42,167 nt of DNA. Origin: a virus. The stretch spans positions 1 to 42,167 of IMG/VR virus record IMGVR_UViG_3300023088_000007; one strand, 5' to 3'. Below are positions 21,602 through 29,516 of this stretch, in pieces. The notes under the pieces were generated by a model. It had not been told where the DNA came from. It was given only the letters and a program-made list of their open reading frames with translations, and did not search any database. The position numbers were made by a program, and so were the translations under genes. Each line of letters begins with the position of its first letter. The first letter of the stretch is position 1.

Positions 21602-22396
21602 ATGAACACAACGATTTTTGGAATTAGCAAGACAACGTTGGAAGGTTGGTTTTCCTTTCTGATCACAACACTAACCTTTATCACCGGCTACAACGGGTTT
21701 GTTGCTTTGATGAATCCAGAGCAAAGCAAAGTTTGGTTGATTGCGAGCGCTGTTGCAACGTTCGTTGTTGGCTTGCTGAACCTTTGGCTTCGTATGCTTC
21801 AAGGTGACGGTACAGCCAATCTCGCAGCTACGCCAACAAGCGCGGCAACCAATTCAGCGGGTAAAGTGTTGATGATCTTTTTGGCTCTCTCCATTTCGAT
21901 GTGTTTCATTTCCGGTTGCACCAATTGGGAGAGAACGACTTTTCAAGCCTTGAGCGCTTCGAAAGCGGTCATTGATCAGGCGGGCGTTGATTACAACGCC
22001 GGGACGATTCCACAAACAGCGGCAAACCAAAGCATTATTACTCAAGCAAGAAACGCGCAAACAACGGCGGTTGATGCAATGGCTAGTTACGAAGAAATCA
22101 AAACATCCGTTACAGCTACAGCGGCGGGCCTTTCTTCGCAACAAGCTGTTGTGGAATCTTCGCTCGCTGCAATTGTTCCATTGGTTGCTCAAATCAAGGC
22201 GCTGTATGCAACCAAAACTTCAATGAACGTTAAACCGGAAAGGATGATTCCTTGGACACTTCAACCGTATCGAACATCGCAACTGAAATTCAGAATGACG
22301 CCAATCTTGTTCTGGAAACAATCGAGGGAGTTGACCCGGCTCTTGCGCTTCCAGTTGACGCCGCCGAAACCATCGTCAATGTTTTTGGCGGGCTGA
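21602..22396 (+). CDS. Holin-like membrane protein fused to a lipoprotein
   Basis: From ATG at 21602 (ribosome site GAGGGAA) the frame encodes 264 residues. Two membrane helices (WFSFLITTLTFITGY, VWLIASAVATFVVGLL) resemble a small holin. After a Thr/Ala linker come a second signal sequence with lipobox (MIFLALSISMCFISGC) and a soluble helical domain (WERTTFQALSASKAVID). No ribosome site is seen before the internal ATG, so both parts may be one polypeptide, or the lipoprotein may start internally. An outer-membrane spanin-like role would fit a Gram-negative host. The last 50 or so residues overlap the next gene in another frame and look out-of-frame; the original C-terminus may be near 22235. 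Confidence 0.55.
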   Translation: MNTTIFGISKTTLEGWFSFLITTLTFITGYNGFVALMNPEQSKVWLIASAVATFVVGLLNLWLRMLQGDGTANLAATPTSAATNSAGKVLMIFLALSISMCFISGCTNWERTTFQALSASKAVIDQAGVDYNAGTIPQTAANQSIITQARNAQTTAVDAMASYEEIKTSVTATAAGLSSQQAVVESSLAAIVPLVAQIKALYATKTSMNVKPERMIPWTLQPYRTSQLKFRMTPILFWKQSRELTRLLRFQLTPPKPSSMFLAG

Positions 22397-22506
22397 TTAA
22401 CAAAGCGCTTGCCGGTTGGAGTGCCGCTTCGGGGATTCCAATTACCCAAGCATCGGTTTTGGCGCTCTTGCCGGATAACACTCCGTTGGTTGCTCCAACC
22501 AAGTAA
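22252..22506 (+). CDS. Small Ala-rich protein of unknown function
   Basis: An 84-residue protein from TTG at 22252 (MDTSTVSNIATEIQND), with AAAGGA seven bases upstream; no ATG is available. The sequence is acidic, then hydrophobic and Ala/Gly-rich (PVDAAETIVNVFGGLINKAL), ending PTK. The frame overlaps the end of the lipoprotein frame by 145 bases, but the coding character is clearly in this frame there. It sits at the end of the lysis cassette, right before a strong terminator. Function unknown. Confidence 0.6.
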   Translation: MDTSTVSNIATEIQNDANLVLETIEGVDPALALPVDAAETIVNVFGGLINKALAGWSAASGIPITQASVLALLPDNTPLVAPTK

Positions 22507-22533
22507 TTCAACGGTTTTAGCATTACAGCAAAG

Positions 22534-22572
22534 GCGGGCGGTCTGCAAAGATTGCCCGCTTTTTGTTTTTTT
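22534..22572 (+). terminator. Strong rho-independent terminator after lysis genes
   Basis: An 11-bp stem (22534-22544 with 22549-22559, two G-T pairs), a GCAA tetraloop and TTTTTGTTTTTTT. It separates lysis from packaging transcription and is directly followed by the terminase promoter. Confidence 0.9.
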
Positions 22573-22577
22573 CAAGG

Positions 22578-22583
22578 TATTAT
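22578..22583 (+). promoter_or_regulatory. -10 element for the packaging/structure operon (leaderless)
   Basis: TATTAT at 22578-22583 ends six bases before the ATG at 22590, the spacing seen at the lysozyme gene. The -35 region is poor (TTGCCC at 22552-22557 would need a 20-base spacer), so an activator may be required, as for late promoters. Confidence 0.45.
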
Positions 22584-22589
22584 TCCGGT

Positions 22590-23003
22590 ATGGAAGAAAG
22601 AGAATACAAGTTAGCGTTCGCTAAGTTGCTTCAGCGGCTCTCTAAAGACTTGCGTTCACTTCCACAACCGCTCATTGCCAAGGAAATTGTTGGCAAGGAA
22701 CAAACCGAACTGTATCCGCAATACGTTTTGCGGATCGCTGAAGAATGGATTCATGATGAAGTTGTTCTTGCTGAAGTTGACCGGCTGGACAGATTACCGA
22801 TTGAACGCGAAGTTGTGATTCAAAACTTGTATCAAATTGCAACCGGCTTAACCGTTCCTTATGTTGATCGTGTTCGCGCATTTTCTGAAATCGGCAAGAT
22901 CATGGGTTGGGGTCTTGTCAAGAAAGATGATGGAACCGAATTTACTGATCGCATGAAAGAACTTTCTGAAATGGTTCTTGGTTCGCCAAATGGCACAGTA
23001 TAG
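22590..23003 (+). CDS. Terminase small subunit (probable)
   Basis: A 137-residue helical protein, MEEREYKLAFAKLLQRLSKD, directly upstream of and overlapping the large terminase gene by 14 bases. Its size, helical content and position fit a small terminase subunit that binds viral DNA for packaging. A clear helix-turn-helix is not obvious, so the call relies mainly on context. The ATG at 22590 is chosen because a -10 box ends six bases before it; an earlier start at 22563 lies inside the terminator T-tract. Confidence 0.6.
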   Translation: MEEREYKLAFAKLLQRLSKDLRSLPQPLIAKEIVGKEQTELYPQYVLRIAEEWIHDEVVLAEVDRLDRLPIEREVVIQNLYQIATGLTVPYVDRVRAFSEIGKIMGWGLVKKDDGTEFTDRMKELSEMVLGSPNGTV

Positions 23004-24237
23004 CGAGAAATCAATCAAGTTTATTAGAAGGCGTCCACAAGAAGACGCTTTTATCAATATTTTGGAAGGTGCGGTTCGTTCTAGTAAGAACTGGACGATG
23101 ATACCGAAGATTGCCTTCGCATTGGATACCTACAAAGTTGAAGGCGAACGGGTGATGTTTGGAGTTTCGAAAGATACTCTTTATCACAACGTTTTGAATG
23201 ATCTTTTCAACTTCTATGGAACCAAGAATTATTCTTACAATCGAATGACCGGGGAACTTTGGTTAGGCAACACTAAATGGCGGGTTGTTGGGGCCAAAGA
23301 TGAAGGATCGGAAAAATATATTCGCGGTTCAACGGTTGGCGTTGCTTACGGCGATGAACTTATCAAAATTCCAAAATCGTTTTTTGAAATGATGCTTTCC
23401 AGAATGTCCCCGGAAGGCGCTCGCCTGTACGGAACAACTAATCCAGATAATCCTTTCCACTATATCAATAAAGACTACATTACAAATGTTGAAAAGAAAG
23501 CGAGCGGGTTAGTATGGTCTGAAAAGTTCATGCTTCGTGATAACTTGTCTTTATCCGAAGCCAAGATTCTTCAATTTGAAACAATGTTCAAGGGTGTATT
23601 TAAGAAAAGAAACATTGATGGCATTTGGTGCGTTGCTGAAGGTGCGATTTATAAAGACTCTTATAGTGATGAACTTCTTTATGACGATACAACCCGGCCT
23701 TTGGGGTTGGGTAATTCAGGCGGCTTCGTTGAAAAGTTCATTGCTATTGATTATGGTACTGGAAACCCAACTGTATTTTTGTTGATCATTGACGATGGAA
23801 CAACTTATTGGGTTGATCAAGAATACTATTGGGATTCAAGGGAAACGACAGTTCAAAAAACCGATGGGCAATACATTGAAGATTTAATTCAATTTCGCGA
23901 TAGCTTTGGCCCCCAAGCGCAAGCGATTGTTGATCCTTCAGCAGCAAGCTTGAAAGCTGAAATGAATTTGAAAGGTGTTTGGCATTGTGACGCCGATAAC
24001 GATGTTGAAAACGGAATCAGAAATACTTCTAGCATGTTGGCACAAAAAAAGATTAGGATACATGAGCGTTGTGTTAAACTCCGGGCTGAATTGGAGTCTT
24101 ATGCGTGGAATCCTAAGAAGCAATTGGTTGGGGAAGATGAACCGTTGAAGATCAATGATCATGCCCCGGATGCGTTACGGTATTTTGTTCAAACCAAAGT
24201 ACCGGCGTGGCGGGTCACTCTTGCTTTAGCGGCGTAA
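22990..24237 (+). CDS. terL: Terminase large subunit
   Basis: A 415-residue packaging motor and nuclease. ATPase part: Walker A GAVRSSKN (about 27-34), Walker B GVAYGDE (about 117-123) and coupling motif TTNPDNP (about 149-155). Nuclease part: FIAIDYGTG (Asp about 254), IVDPSAAS (Asp about 315) and NDHAPDALRY (Asp about 394). The motif set is complete although the N-terminus is short, with Walker A unusually close to the start. It overlaps the small subunit gene and precedes the portal by 12 bases. It acts at the portal vertex to drive DNA into proheads and cut it. Confidence 0.93.
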   Translation: MAQYSEKSIKFIRRRPQEDAFINILEGAVRSSKNWTMIPKIAFALDTYKVEGERVMFGVSKDTLYHNVLNDLFNFYGTKNYSYNRMTGELWLGNTKWRVVGAKDEGSEKYIRGSTVGVAYGDELIKIPKSFFEMMLSRMSPEGARLYGTTNPDNPFHYINKDYITNVEKKASGLVWSEKFMLRDNLSLSEAKILQFETMFKGVFKKRNIDGIWCVAEGAIYKDSYSDELLYDDTTRPLGLGNSGGFVEKFIAIDYGTGNPTVFLLIIDDGTTYWVDQEYYWDSRETTVQKTDGQYIEDLIQFRDSFGPQAQAIVDPSAASLKAEMNLKGVWHCDADNDVENGIRNTSSMLAQKKIRIHERCVKLRAELESYAWNPKKQLVGEDEPLKINDHAPDALRYFVQTKVPAWRVTLALAA

Positions 24238-24249
24238 CGAAAGGAAACG

Positions 24250-25713
24250 ATGATCAACCATAACTTCATGGATCGTTACAAGACGTTTGCTAGTGCTGTT
24301 TTTAATGTAGGCAAAGATTCAATTGCTGAGGATGCATTTAGCAATCCAATTGCTAGGATGGGTTACGGAACGCCTTCAGTTGCCGAAGGTGTTGATTACA
24401 TTCTTAATCGTTGGACTAATGATTATTGGTTAATGATTACTTTATTTCGCAATCATTGGATACCGCGAAAAGTTGTTGAAATTCCCGCTAAAGATATGGT
24501 TAAAGCTTGGCCCCGGCTAAACTGTAAGTTGACGCCTGATCAAATTGCGGATTTTGATCGGACCATCAAACGAACTTTGACACCGAAAAAGATCAAGCGC
24601 TCGATTACATGGGCGCGGTTGTTTGGCGGTGCGGGCGCTTTAATGGTGATCAAGGGTCATGAAAATATTCTTGACAAACCTTTGAAGCTGGACGATATAA
24701 ATCCAGATTCTTACAAGGGTTTAATTGTGTTTGATCGTTGGAGCGGCATAACTCCAATTGGAAATGAACAACAAGATGTTGAATCGCCTTTGACTTTTGG
24801 ATTGCCTGAATTCTACGGCGTTCATGGTCAGAATGGAAACGAAAAACTTTTTGATATTCATGCTTCGCGCATTCTTCGTTTTACCGGGCCGGATGTTCCA
24901 ACGCCTGAACATGAAGCCAATCAATATTGGGGGATCAGTGTTCTTGAATTGGTAATGGAAGAAATGCGGAAACGCGATAATGCATCATGGTCAATTCTTC
25001 AATTACTGTTTAGAGCGCAGGTTATGACGCAGGTTAACCCGGAATTGGCGCAAATGTTGAGCGGAGCAACATCCGGGGGAGCGGCTTTAACGAAGTTCGC
25101 GCAAACATATCAAGCGCAAAACGAATTGCTTTCCAATCAATCGATGTTGATTCTTGGCAAAGAAGGTAAACTTGAATCACATCAATACACATTTGGTGGA
25201 ATTGCAGATGTACTAGATCGTTTTGAAATTGCGGTTGCTGCTTCTTCAACTCCATCTATTCCATATTCAAAGTTATTCGGAAAGAATTCAAGCGGTTTGG
25301 ACAATAGCAACGATGCCGATGAACGCAACTATGAAGAAGCGATTGCACAAGCACAAAGCGATGATTTGGAACCACAGTTAATGCAACAACTGTATCCAGT
25401 CATTTGTATGAGCGAATTCGGGGACGTTCCGGACGATTTAGATATTACTTGGCCTTCAATTCGTGTGTTAACCGAAGAAGACAAAGTTAAACTTTCCAAA
25501 GATGGGACAGAAGCTATTCTTGCTCCGTTCAATGCCGGTGTTACTTCGCAACAATTGACATTGAAAGAATTGAAGCAGCTTGGCGACAAAACAGAAATCA
25601 TGACAAACGTAACGGATAAAATGATTGATGAAGCGGACGATAAACCGCAAGCACCAATTGAAGTTGAGCAAGGCGAAGCAAGGGCTGGAACAGCGGAGTT
25701 TGAAGAAAAATGA
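24250..25713 (+). CDS. Portal protein, DUF1073 type
   Basis: A 487-residue portal of the DUF1073 family. Typical portal passages are visible: ILNRWTNDYWLMITLFRNHW, RKVVEIPAKDMVKAWP, ARLFGGAGALMVIKG, HASRILRFTGPDVP and SSGLDNSNDADERNYEEAIA, then an acidic C-terminal tail. Portals form the dodecameric ring through which DNA enters and leaves and to which the neck attaches. It follows the large terminase and overlaps the Mu F-like gene by 4 bases (ATGA). Length is normal. Confidence 0.9.
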   Translation: MINHNFMDRYKTFASAVFNVGKDSIAEDAFSNPIARMGYGTPSVAEGVDYILNRWTNDYWLMITLFRNHWIPRKVVEIPAKDMVKAWPRLNCKLTPDQIADFDRTIKRTLTPKKIKRSITWARLFGGAGALMVIKGHENILDKPLKLDDINPDSYKGLIVFDRWSGITPIGNEQQDVESPLTFGLPEFYGVHGQNGNEKLFDIHASRILRFTGPDVPTPEHEANQYWGISVLELVMEEMRKRDNASWSILQLLFRAQVMTQVNPELAQMLSGATSGGAALTKFAQTYQAQNELLSNQSMLILGKEGKLESHQYTFGGIADVLDRFEIAVAASSTPSIPYSKLFGKNSSGLDNSNDADERNYEEAIAQAQSDDLEPQLMQQLYPVICMSEFGDVPDDLDITWPSIRVLTEEDKVKLSKDGTEAILAPFNAGVTSQQLTLKELKQLGDKTEIMTNVTDKMIDEADDKPQAPIEVEQGEARAGTAEFEEK

Positions 25714-26558
25714 ATTCTCCGTTCCATCGGCCAACTCGATTTGAATTGATCTATCAGCGAGAAATTCGCCGGTTGATAGATCAATATTTTATGTTTCCAA
25801 CAAGTTCAACGTTAGGCGAGCTAAACGCTCGATTGGTGGAATTCGCACAAGCGCGAAATTTTATTCAAGGCTCTGCCCATCGTCTAGCAACGAATATGAT
25901 TACAATGGTTGCGAATGGGAACAGCCGAAGTTGGCAAGCGGCAGCAACGAAAGCGAGCAAGGGACGGCTTATTTATTCGATGTTGCAGAACGAATTGAAA
26001 GGACCGCTTGGCATTCGTTTGCATTCTTTAATTCAGGAAAATATTCAATATATTACAACTTTGCCGGAAGACATTGCGGAACGTTCGGTTCACTTCATAC
26101 AGCGCGAACAATTGAAGGGAAGGCGCTCTGAAGATATTGTTAAAGACATTCGCCCATTCATGCAACATTTGAAAGAATATCAAGTTCAACGACTTGCAAG
26201 AACTGAAGTTGCTAAAGCCGATACCGCAATAACTCGCGTTCGTGCTGAATCAATTGGTTTGAATTGGTACGAATGGCAAACAAGCGAAGACGCTAGGGTT
26301 AGAAAATCACATGCAAAGATGAATCATGTTCTAGTTAACTTCGATGATCCCCCGGCCCCCGAACAATTGATTGGACAAAAAAGCGAAGGCCATTACAACG
26401 CCGGAAACATTTACAATTGTCGTTGCCCCGCTTTGCCTGTACTTTCATTGAATCTTCTACAATGGCCGCATAAAGTTTATTCACAAGGGCGAATTTCCGT
26501 AATGAGCAAAAAACAATTCTTGCTTGTTTCCGGTTTGCCGCTTCAGCTTGTGGCATGA
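25710..26558 (+). CDS. Minor head protein, Mu F / SPP1 gp7-like
   Basis: A 282-residue protein whose C-terminal half carries the family signature: LARTEVAKADTAITRVRAES, WQTSEDARVRKSHAKMNHV, then NAGNIYNCRCPALPVL with the characteristic NCRC. The N-terminal part is helical. Proteins of this family sit inside the procapsid near the portal and are often needed for head morphogenesis or DNA ejection. It is translated by ATGA overlap from the portal gene. Confidence 0.85.
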   Translation: MNSPFHRPTRFELIYQREIRRLIDQYFMFPTSSTLGELNARLVEFAQARNFIQGSAHRLATNMITMVANGNSRSWQAAATKASKGRLIYSMLQNELKGPLGIRLHSLIQENIQYITTLPEDIAERSVHFIQREQLKGRRSEDIVKDIRPFMQHLKEYQVQRLARTEVAKADTAITRVRAESIGLNWYEWQTSEDARVRKSHAKMNHVLVNFDDPPAPEQLIGQKSEGHYNAGNIYNCRCPALPVLSLNLLQWPHKVYSQGRISVMSKKQFLLVSGLPLQLVA

Positions 26559-26582
26559 TTTTGTAGGTACGGGGGAATTGAA

Positions 26583-27125
26583 ATGAAGAAGCGTTATTGG
26601 TTGGCAATTGCGTTTGCTGTTGCTTTAGCAATTGGAGTTGGAGCGCAAAACGGTTTTCTTTCGGGCGCTTACTTCGTCAATCCAACTGTTCTTGGAACCA
26701 TCCCCGAATGTTCGCAATTCAGCGGCGGACTTTGTGTGTATTCACCTTCCGGGTTGGTTGACAACGGAACAATTCTTACCTACAAAGGTATTCAGATTGC
26801 GAGCGCAAGCGGCGCTGTTACTCAAATTACAGCCGGAACGAATGTTTCAATTTCCCCTTCGGGCGGAACTGGAAATGTTACGGTGAACGCCGCAACGCAA
26901 GTGTTCAAAGGAAGTTTAACATTTACAGTGGCAACAACCGATGTTGCTACAGTGACTGGGGCAACATCTTCTTCTCATTGCACATTTTCACCAACAAACC
27001 TTACGGCGGCGGCTGATATATTGGCGGATTTCATTTCAACCAAAGCAACAAACGCTATAACTATAACTCATTCCGCAACAACTGCGAGCGGCGGAACTTT
27101 GGACATTCTTTGCACCGTTAACTAA
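26583..27125 (+). CDS. Exported or virion surface protein with Sec-type signal
   Basis: A 180-residue protein beginning with a textbook signal sequence: MKKRYWLAIAFAVALAIGV, cleavage plausible after GAQ or nearby. The mature part is Gly/Thr/Ser-rich and beta-type, with cysteines that could pair (ECSQFSGGLC, SSHCTF, DILCTVN). The C-terminal domain (FTVATTDVATVTGATSSSHC) resembles the Cys-containing ends of fibre-like phage proteins. A signal peptide is unusual between head genes. It could be a secreted factor changing the host surface, or a structural protein whose signal-like start is a membrane anchor. GGGGGAATTGAA precedes the ATG. Confidence 0.55.
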   Translation: MKKRYWLAIAFAVALAIGVGAQNGFLSGAYFVNPTVLGTIPECSQFSGGLCVYSPSGLVDNGTILTYKGIQIASASGAVTQITAGTNVSISPSGGTGNVTVNAATQVFKGSLTFTVATTDVATVTGATSSSHCTFSPTNLTAAADILADFISTKATNAITITHSATTASGGTLDILCTVN

Positions 27126-27133
27126 GGGCGGCA

Positions 27134-28534
27134 ATGTTAGCTTATTACGGCGTTAAACTTTCCGATAATTGGATTGAAACACCCGAAGGCTATGTAGTCT
27201 TCAAGAACGCCGTTATTGCTCGCACTGGATTTCAAAAATATAAGTTGAAAGAGATTGATGAAGGGGAACGCCAATCGCAAAAAATTCTTGGTGATCCTGA
27301 AGAAGAAGTTGAATTGCTTAGGACGCCAGAAGAAGTTTTCAATCCCCGCACCATTGCAAGCTTCGAAACCAAATCGGTAACGGATGGGCATCCGGATCAA
27401 CTTCTTAATGTTGATACCGTTCGGGAACACGAAAAAGGGCAAATCGCCAATGTTCGCCGGGGTGCTGAAGCGCTAGAATCGGGTGATTTTCCCTTGCTTG
27501 CTGATTTGATCGTGAAGGATAGATTTCTCATCGAAAAAATAAAAGCTGGACTTCGGGAGTTATCTTGTGGATACAATTATCATGTTTTAAGGCAAGGCGA
27601 TTCGCTCTTGCAAGTTGACATAGTTGGTAATCATGTTGCCATTGTCAACGCTGGCAGAGCGGGGCCGGAAGCTTCAATTCAAGATTCGTTGGAACCTACT
27701 TCAACAGGAAACGGAGTGTTCGATATGTCAAAGTTCATTGATGGCCTTTTGGGTAGGACAACGAGAAAAACTCAAATTCAGAGTTGGGCGGCAACGGCGA
27801 AGCCTGAAGACGTTGCGATGGCGATGGATGCAATGGCCGAAGAATTGGAAAAGAAGAAGGAAGGGGCCGATGCCCGCGATGAATCCATGCACAAAGCCGG
27901 ATGCAATAACAACGATTGCAAAGGCTGCAAGGATGAAAAACCCGCCAACGATGCCAAGGCGGTTGATCGCAAGCGTTTTCATGATGCGTTGGATCGCATG
28001 TTGGATGGCAAGGAAGAAGAAATGAACGCTCAAGACGCTGATATGGAATCTTTGAAAGCAATGTTCACCGGTGGCGAAGGTGGCAAAGGCGAAGATGAAA
28101 CCGTTGCGGGCGAGCAAACGGGCGATGAAATGCCGGAAGACGGCGGGATTGAATCCGGCAAAGATGCGATTGAAGCTTTGACCATTGAACCGGGCGACCG
28201 TCCGGAGTCAACTGGAACGGGAACGGATTCAGCGGCGCTCCTGAAGGCAAGGAAAGAAGGCGCGAACGCTGCATTCAAAGCGATGAAGCCATTTATTGCA
28301 GCAACCAAAAACAAAACAACAATTGGCGCGTTTGATACCGCCGTTAAAACAGTCAATGGCGGACTGACGGCGGGCGGAACCGCTGGCAAGGGCGGTTATG
28401 GAGCAGTTCAAAAGGCGGCGGCTTCAACAGGCAAAGATGCTTTGGATCAGAAAGCCAAAAATGAAGCGGCTTCGAAGAAATTTCAGACTGAAGTTGTGGA
28501 CGCTTACGCGGCTCGTCGCAATCAACGTAACTAA
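27134..28534 (+). CDS. DUF2213 protein, prohead protease/scaffold
   Basis: A 466-residue protein. The N-terminal 200 residues or so form the DUF2213 domain: SVTDGHPDQLLNV, GLRELSCGYNYHV and VDIVGNHVAIVNAGRAG, giving a His-Ser-His set as in herpes-type maturation proteases. The rest is low-complexity, acidic and helical (repeated EE, GGEGGKGEDE, then Ala/Lys-rich), as expected of a scaffold; CNNNDCKGC near residue 260 could bind metal. A combined protease-scaffold fits its place between the minor head protein and the cement and capsid genes. Autocleavage is inferred, not seen. Confidence 0.8.
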   Translation: MLAYYGVKLSDNWIETPEGYVVFKNAVIARTGFQKYKLKEIDEGERQSQKILGDPEEEVELLRTPEEVFNPRTIASFETKSVTDGHPDQLLNVDTVREHEKGQIANVRRGAEALESGDFPLLADLIVKDRFLIEKIKAGLRELSCGYNYHVLRQGDSLLQVDIVGNHVAIVNAGRAGPEASIQDSLEPTSTGNGVFDMSKFIDGLLGRTTRKTQIQSWAATAKPEDVAMAMDAMAEELEKKKEGADARDESMHKAGCNNNDCKGCKDEKPANDAKAVDRKRFHDALDRMLDGKEEEMNAQDADMESLKAMFTGGEGGKGEDETVAGEQTGDEMPEDGGIESGKDAIEALTIEPGDRPESTGTGTDSAALLKARKEGANAAFKAMKPFIAATKNKTTIGAFDTAVKTVNGGLTAGGTAGKGGYGAVQKAAASTGKDALDQKAKNEAASKKFQTEVVDAYAARRNQRN

Positions 28535-28594
28535 AAGTTCAATGAAGTAACGCTTCATTCAACAGCAACGCATTTCAATTGAAGGGGAATGATC

Positions 28595-29455
28595 ATGAGC
28601 GCTGGCGGCTTCGGTACAGCAATTCCTGTTTTGTCGTTGAACAATGGATTTCCCGGCAACATTTCCCGCGTTGGCGAGCGCGTCATTCATGCAAGGCAGG
28701 TATTGCCTTCAACACCGAACGCAATCCTTTTTGGTCAAGGTTGCGTGATCGTTCCCGATTCGACAGGCGGAACGATTCAAAGCATTGCTGATTTCATCGC
28801 GGGCGGCGGAATTTTTCTTGCTTCCTTGTTCGCGGGCATTGCGGTTCGCAACGTCAAAACGAATTTGAATTTTTCAACATTGGGCAACGTTGGCAATCAA
28901 ACGCCGTACTTTGGAAGCTTCGCACCGGGCACCATTGGCGGCTTGCTTGAACGCGGTTCGGTTGATGTTTCAATTGCGAACGGGCAACCCGTTTCCCAAG
29001 GGCAGGTTTATACCCGGCTTGCGCTAAACGGCGCAATTCCAGCGGGAACCGTTGGTGACTTTGAGGCAGTTCCAGACGGAAGTATTGTTGGGGCTGCTGG
29101 TAGCAATACAGGCAACGGCACGATTACCGGGCTGGCAATTGGTTCGAACGCAACGGCTCAAGTTTACACCGTGACGTTCACAAGTGGAACGGCGTACAAG
29201 GTAACGGATGCCAACGGTAACATCATTGGAACCGGAACCATTGTTGCAATGGCAACTCATACTTCGAAATTCAACAACGGAACTGTTGATTTTACCCTCA
29301 CCGAAGGTTCGGTTGTGTTCATTACAAACGATTCTTTCACTGTGACGGTTTCGGCGTTGCTTACCGTTGCTCTACCCGGCGTTGTTTTCACAACCGGGGT
29401 GATTGACGGAAACGGCGTTGCGGAAATCACCCTCAAACAGAGAGTTGCCGCCTAA
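28595..29455 (+). CDS. Capsid decoration (structural cement) protein, Gp24-like
   Basis: A protein of 286 residues starting MSAGGFGTAIPVLSLNNGFP. It shows the pattern of phage cement proteins that precede DUF2184 capsids: GFPGNISRVGERVIHARQV, GQGCVIVPDSTGGTIQSIADF, then PYFGSFAPGTIGGLLERGSV. The second half is Thr/Gly/Val-rich with many strands, probably an exposed beta domain. I chose ATG at 28595 because AAGGGGA lies seven bases upstream; an ATG at 28589 is too close to it. It stabilises the expanded capsid, by family analogy. Confidence 0.75.
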   Translation: MSAGGFGTAIPVLSLNNGFPGNISRVGERVIHARQVLPSTPNAILFGQGCVIVPDSTGGTIQSIADFIAGGGIFLASLFAGIAVRNVKTNLNFSTLGNVGNQTPYFGSFAPGTIGGLLERGSVDVSIANGQPVSQGQVYTRLALNGAIPAGTVGDFEAVPDGSIVGAAGSNTGNGTITGLAIGSNATAQVYTVTFTSGTAYKVTDANGNIIGTGTIVAMATHTSKFNNGTVDFTLTEGSVVFITNDSFTVTVSALLTVALPGVVFTTGVIDGNGVAEITLKQRVAA

Positions 29456-29516
29456 GCATTTCGGCGGTGTTGAAGTTGGATCGAAAGCAAATTATCGAAA
29501 GGTAGGAATTGCAATT

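Noticed and set aside
24250-25713. DUF1073 protein as an anti-CBASS enzyme
   Set aside because: The family name has been linked to Acb1, but this protein is full portal length in the portal position. No separate phosphodiesterase H-x-T motif pair was recognised.
27728-28389. Long leftward frames opposite the DUF2213 gene
   Set aside because: Composition mirrors the repetitive acidic scaffold on the other strand; no ribosome sites, promoters or domain patterns.
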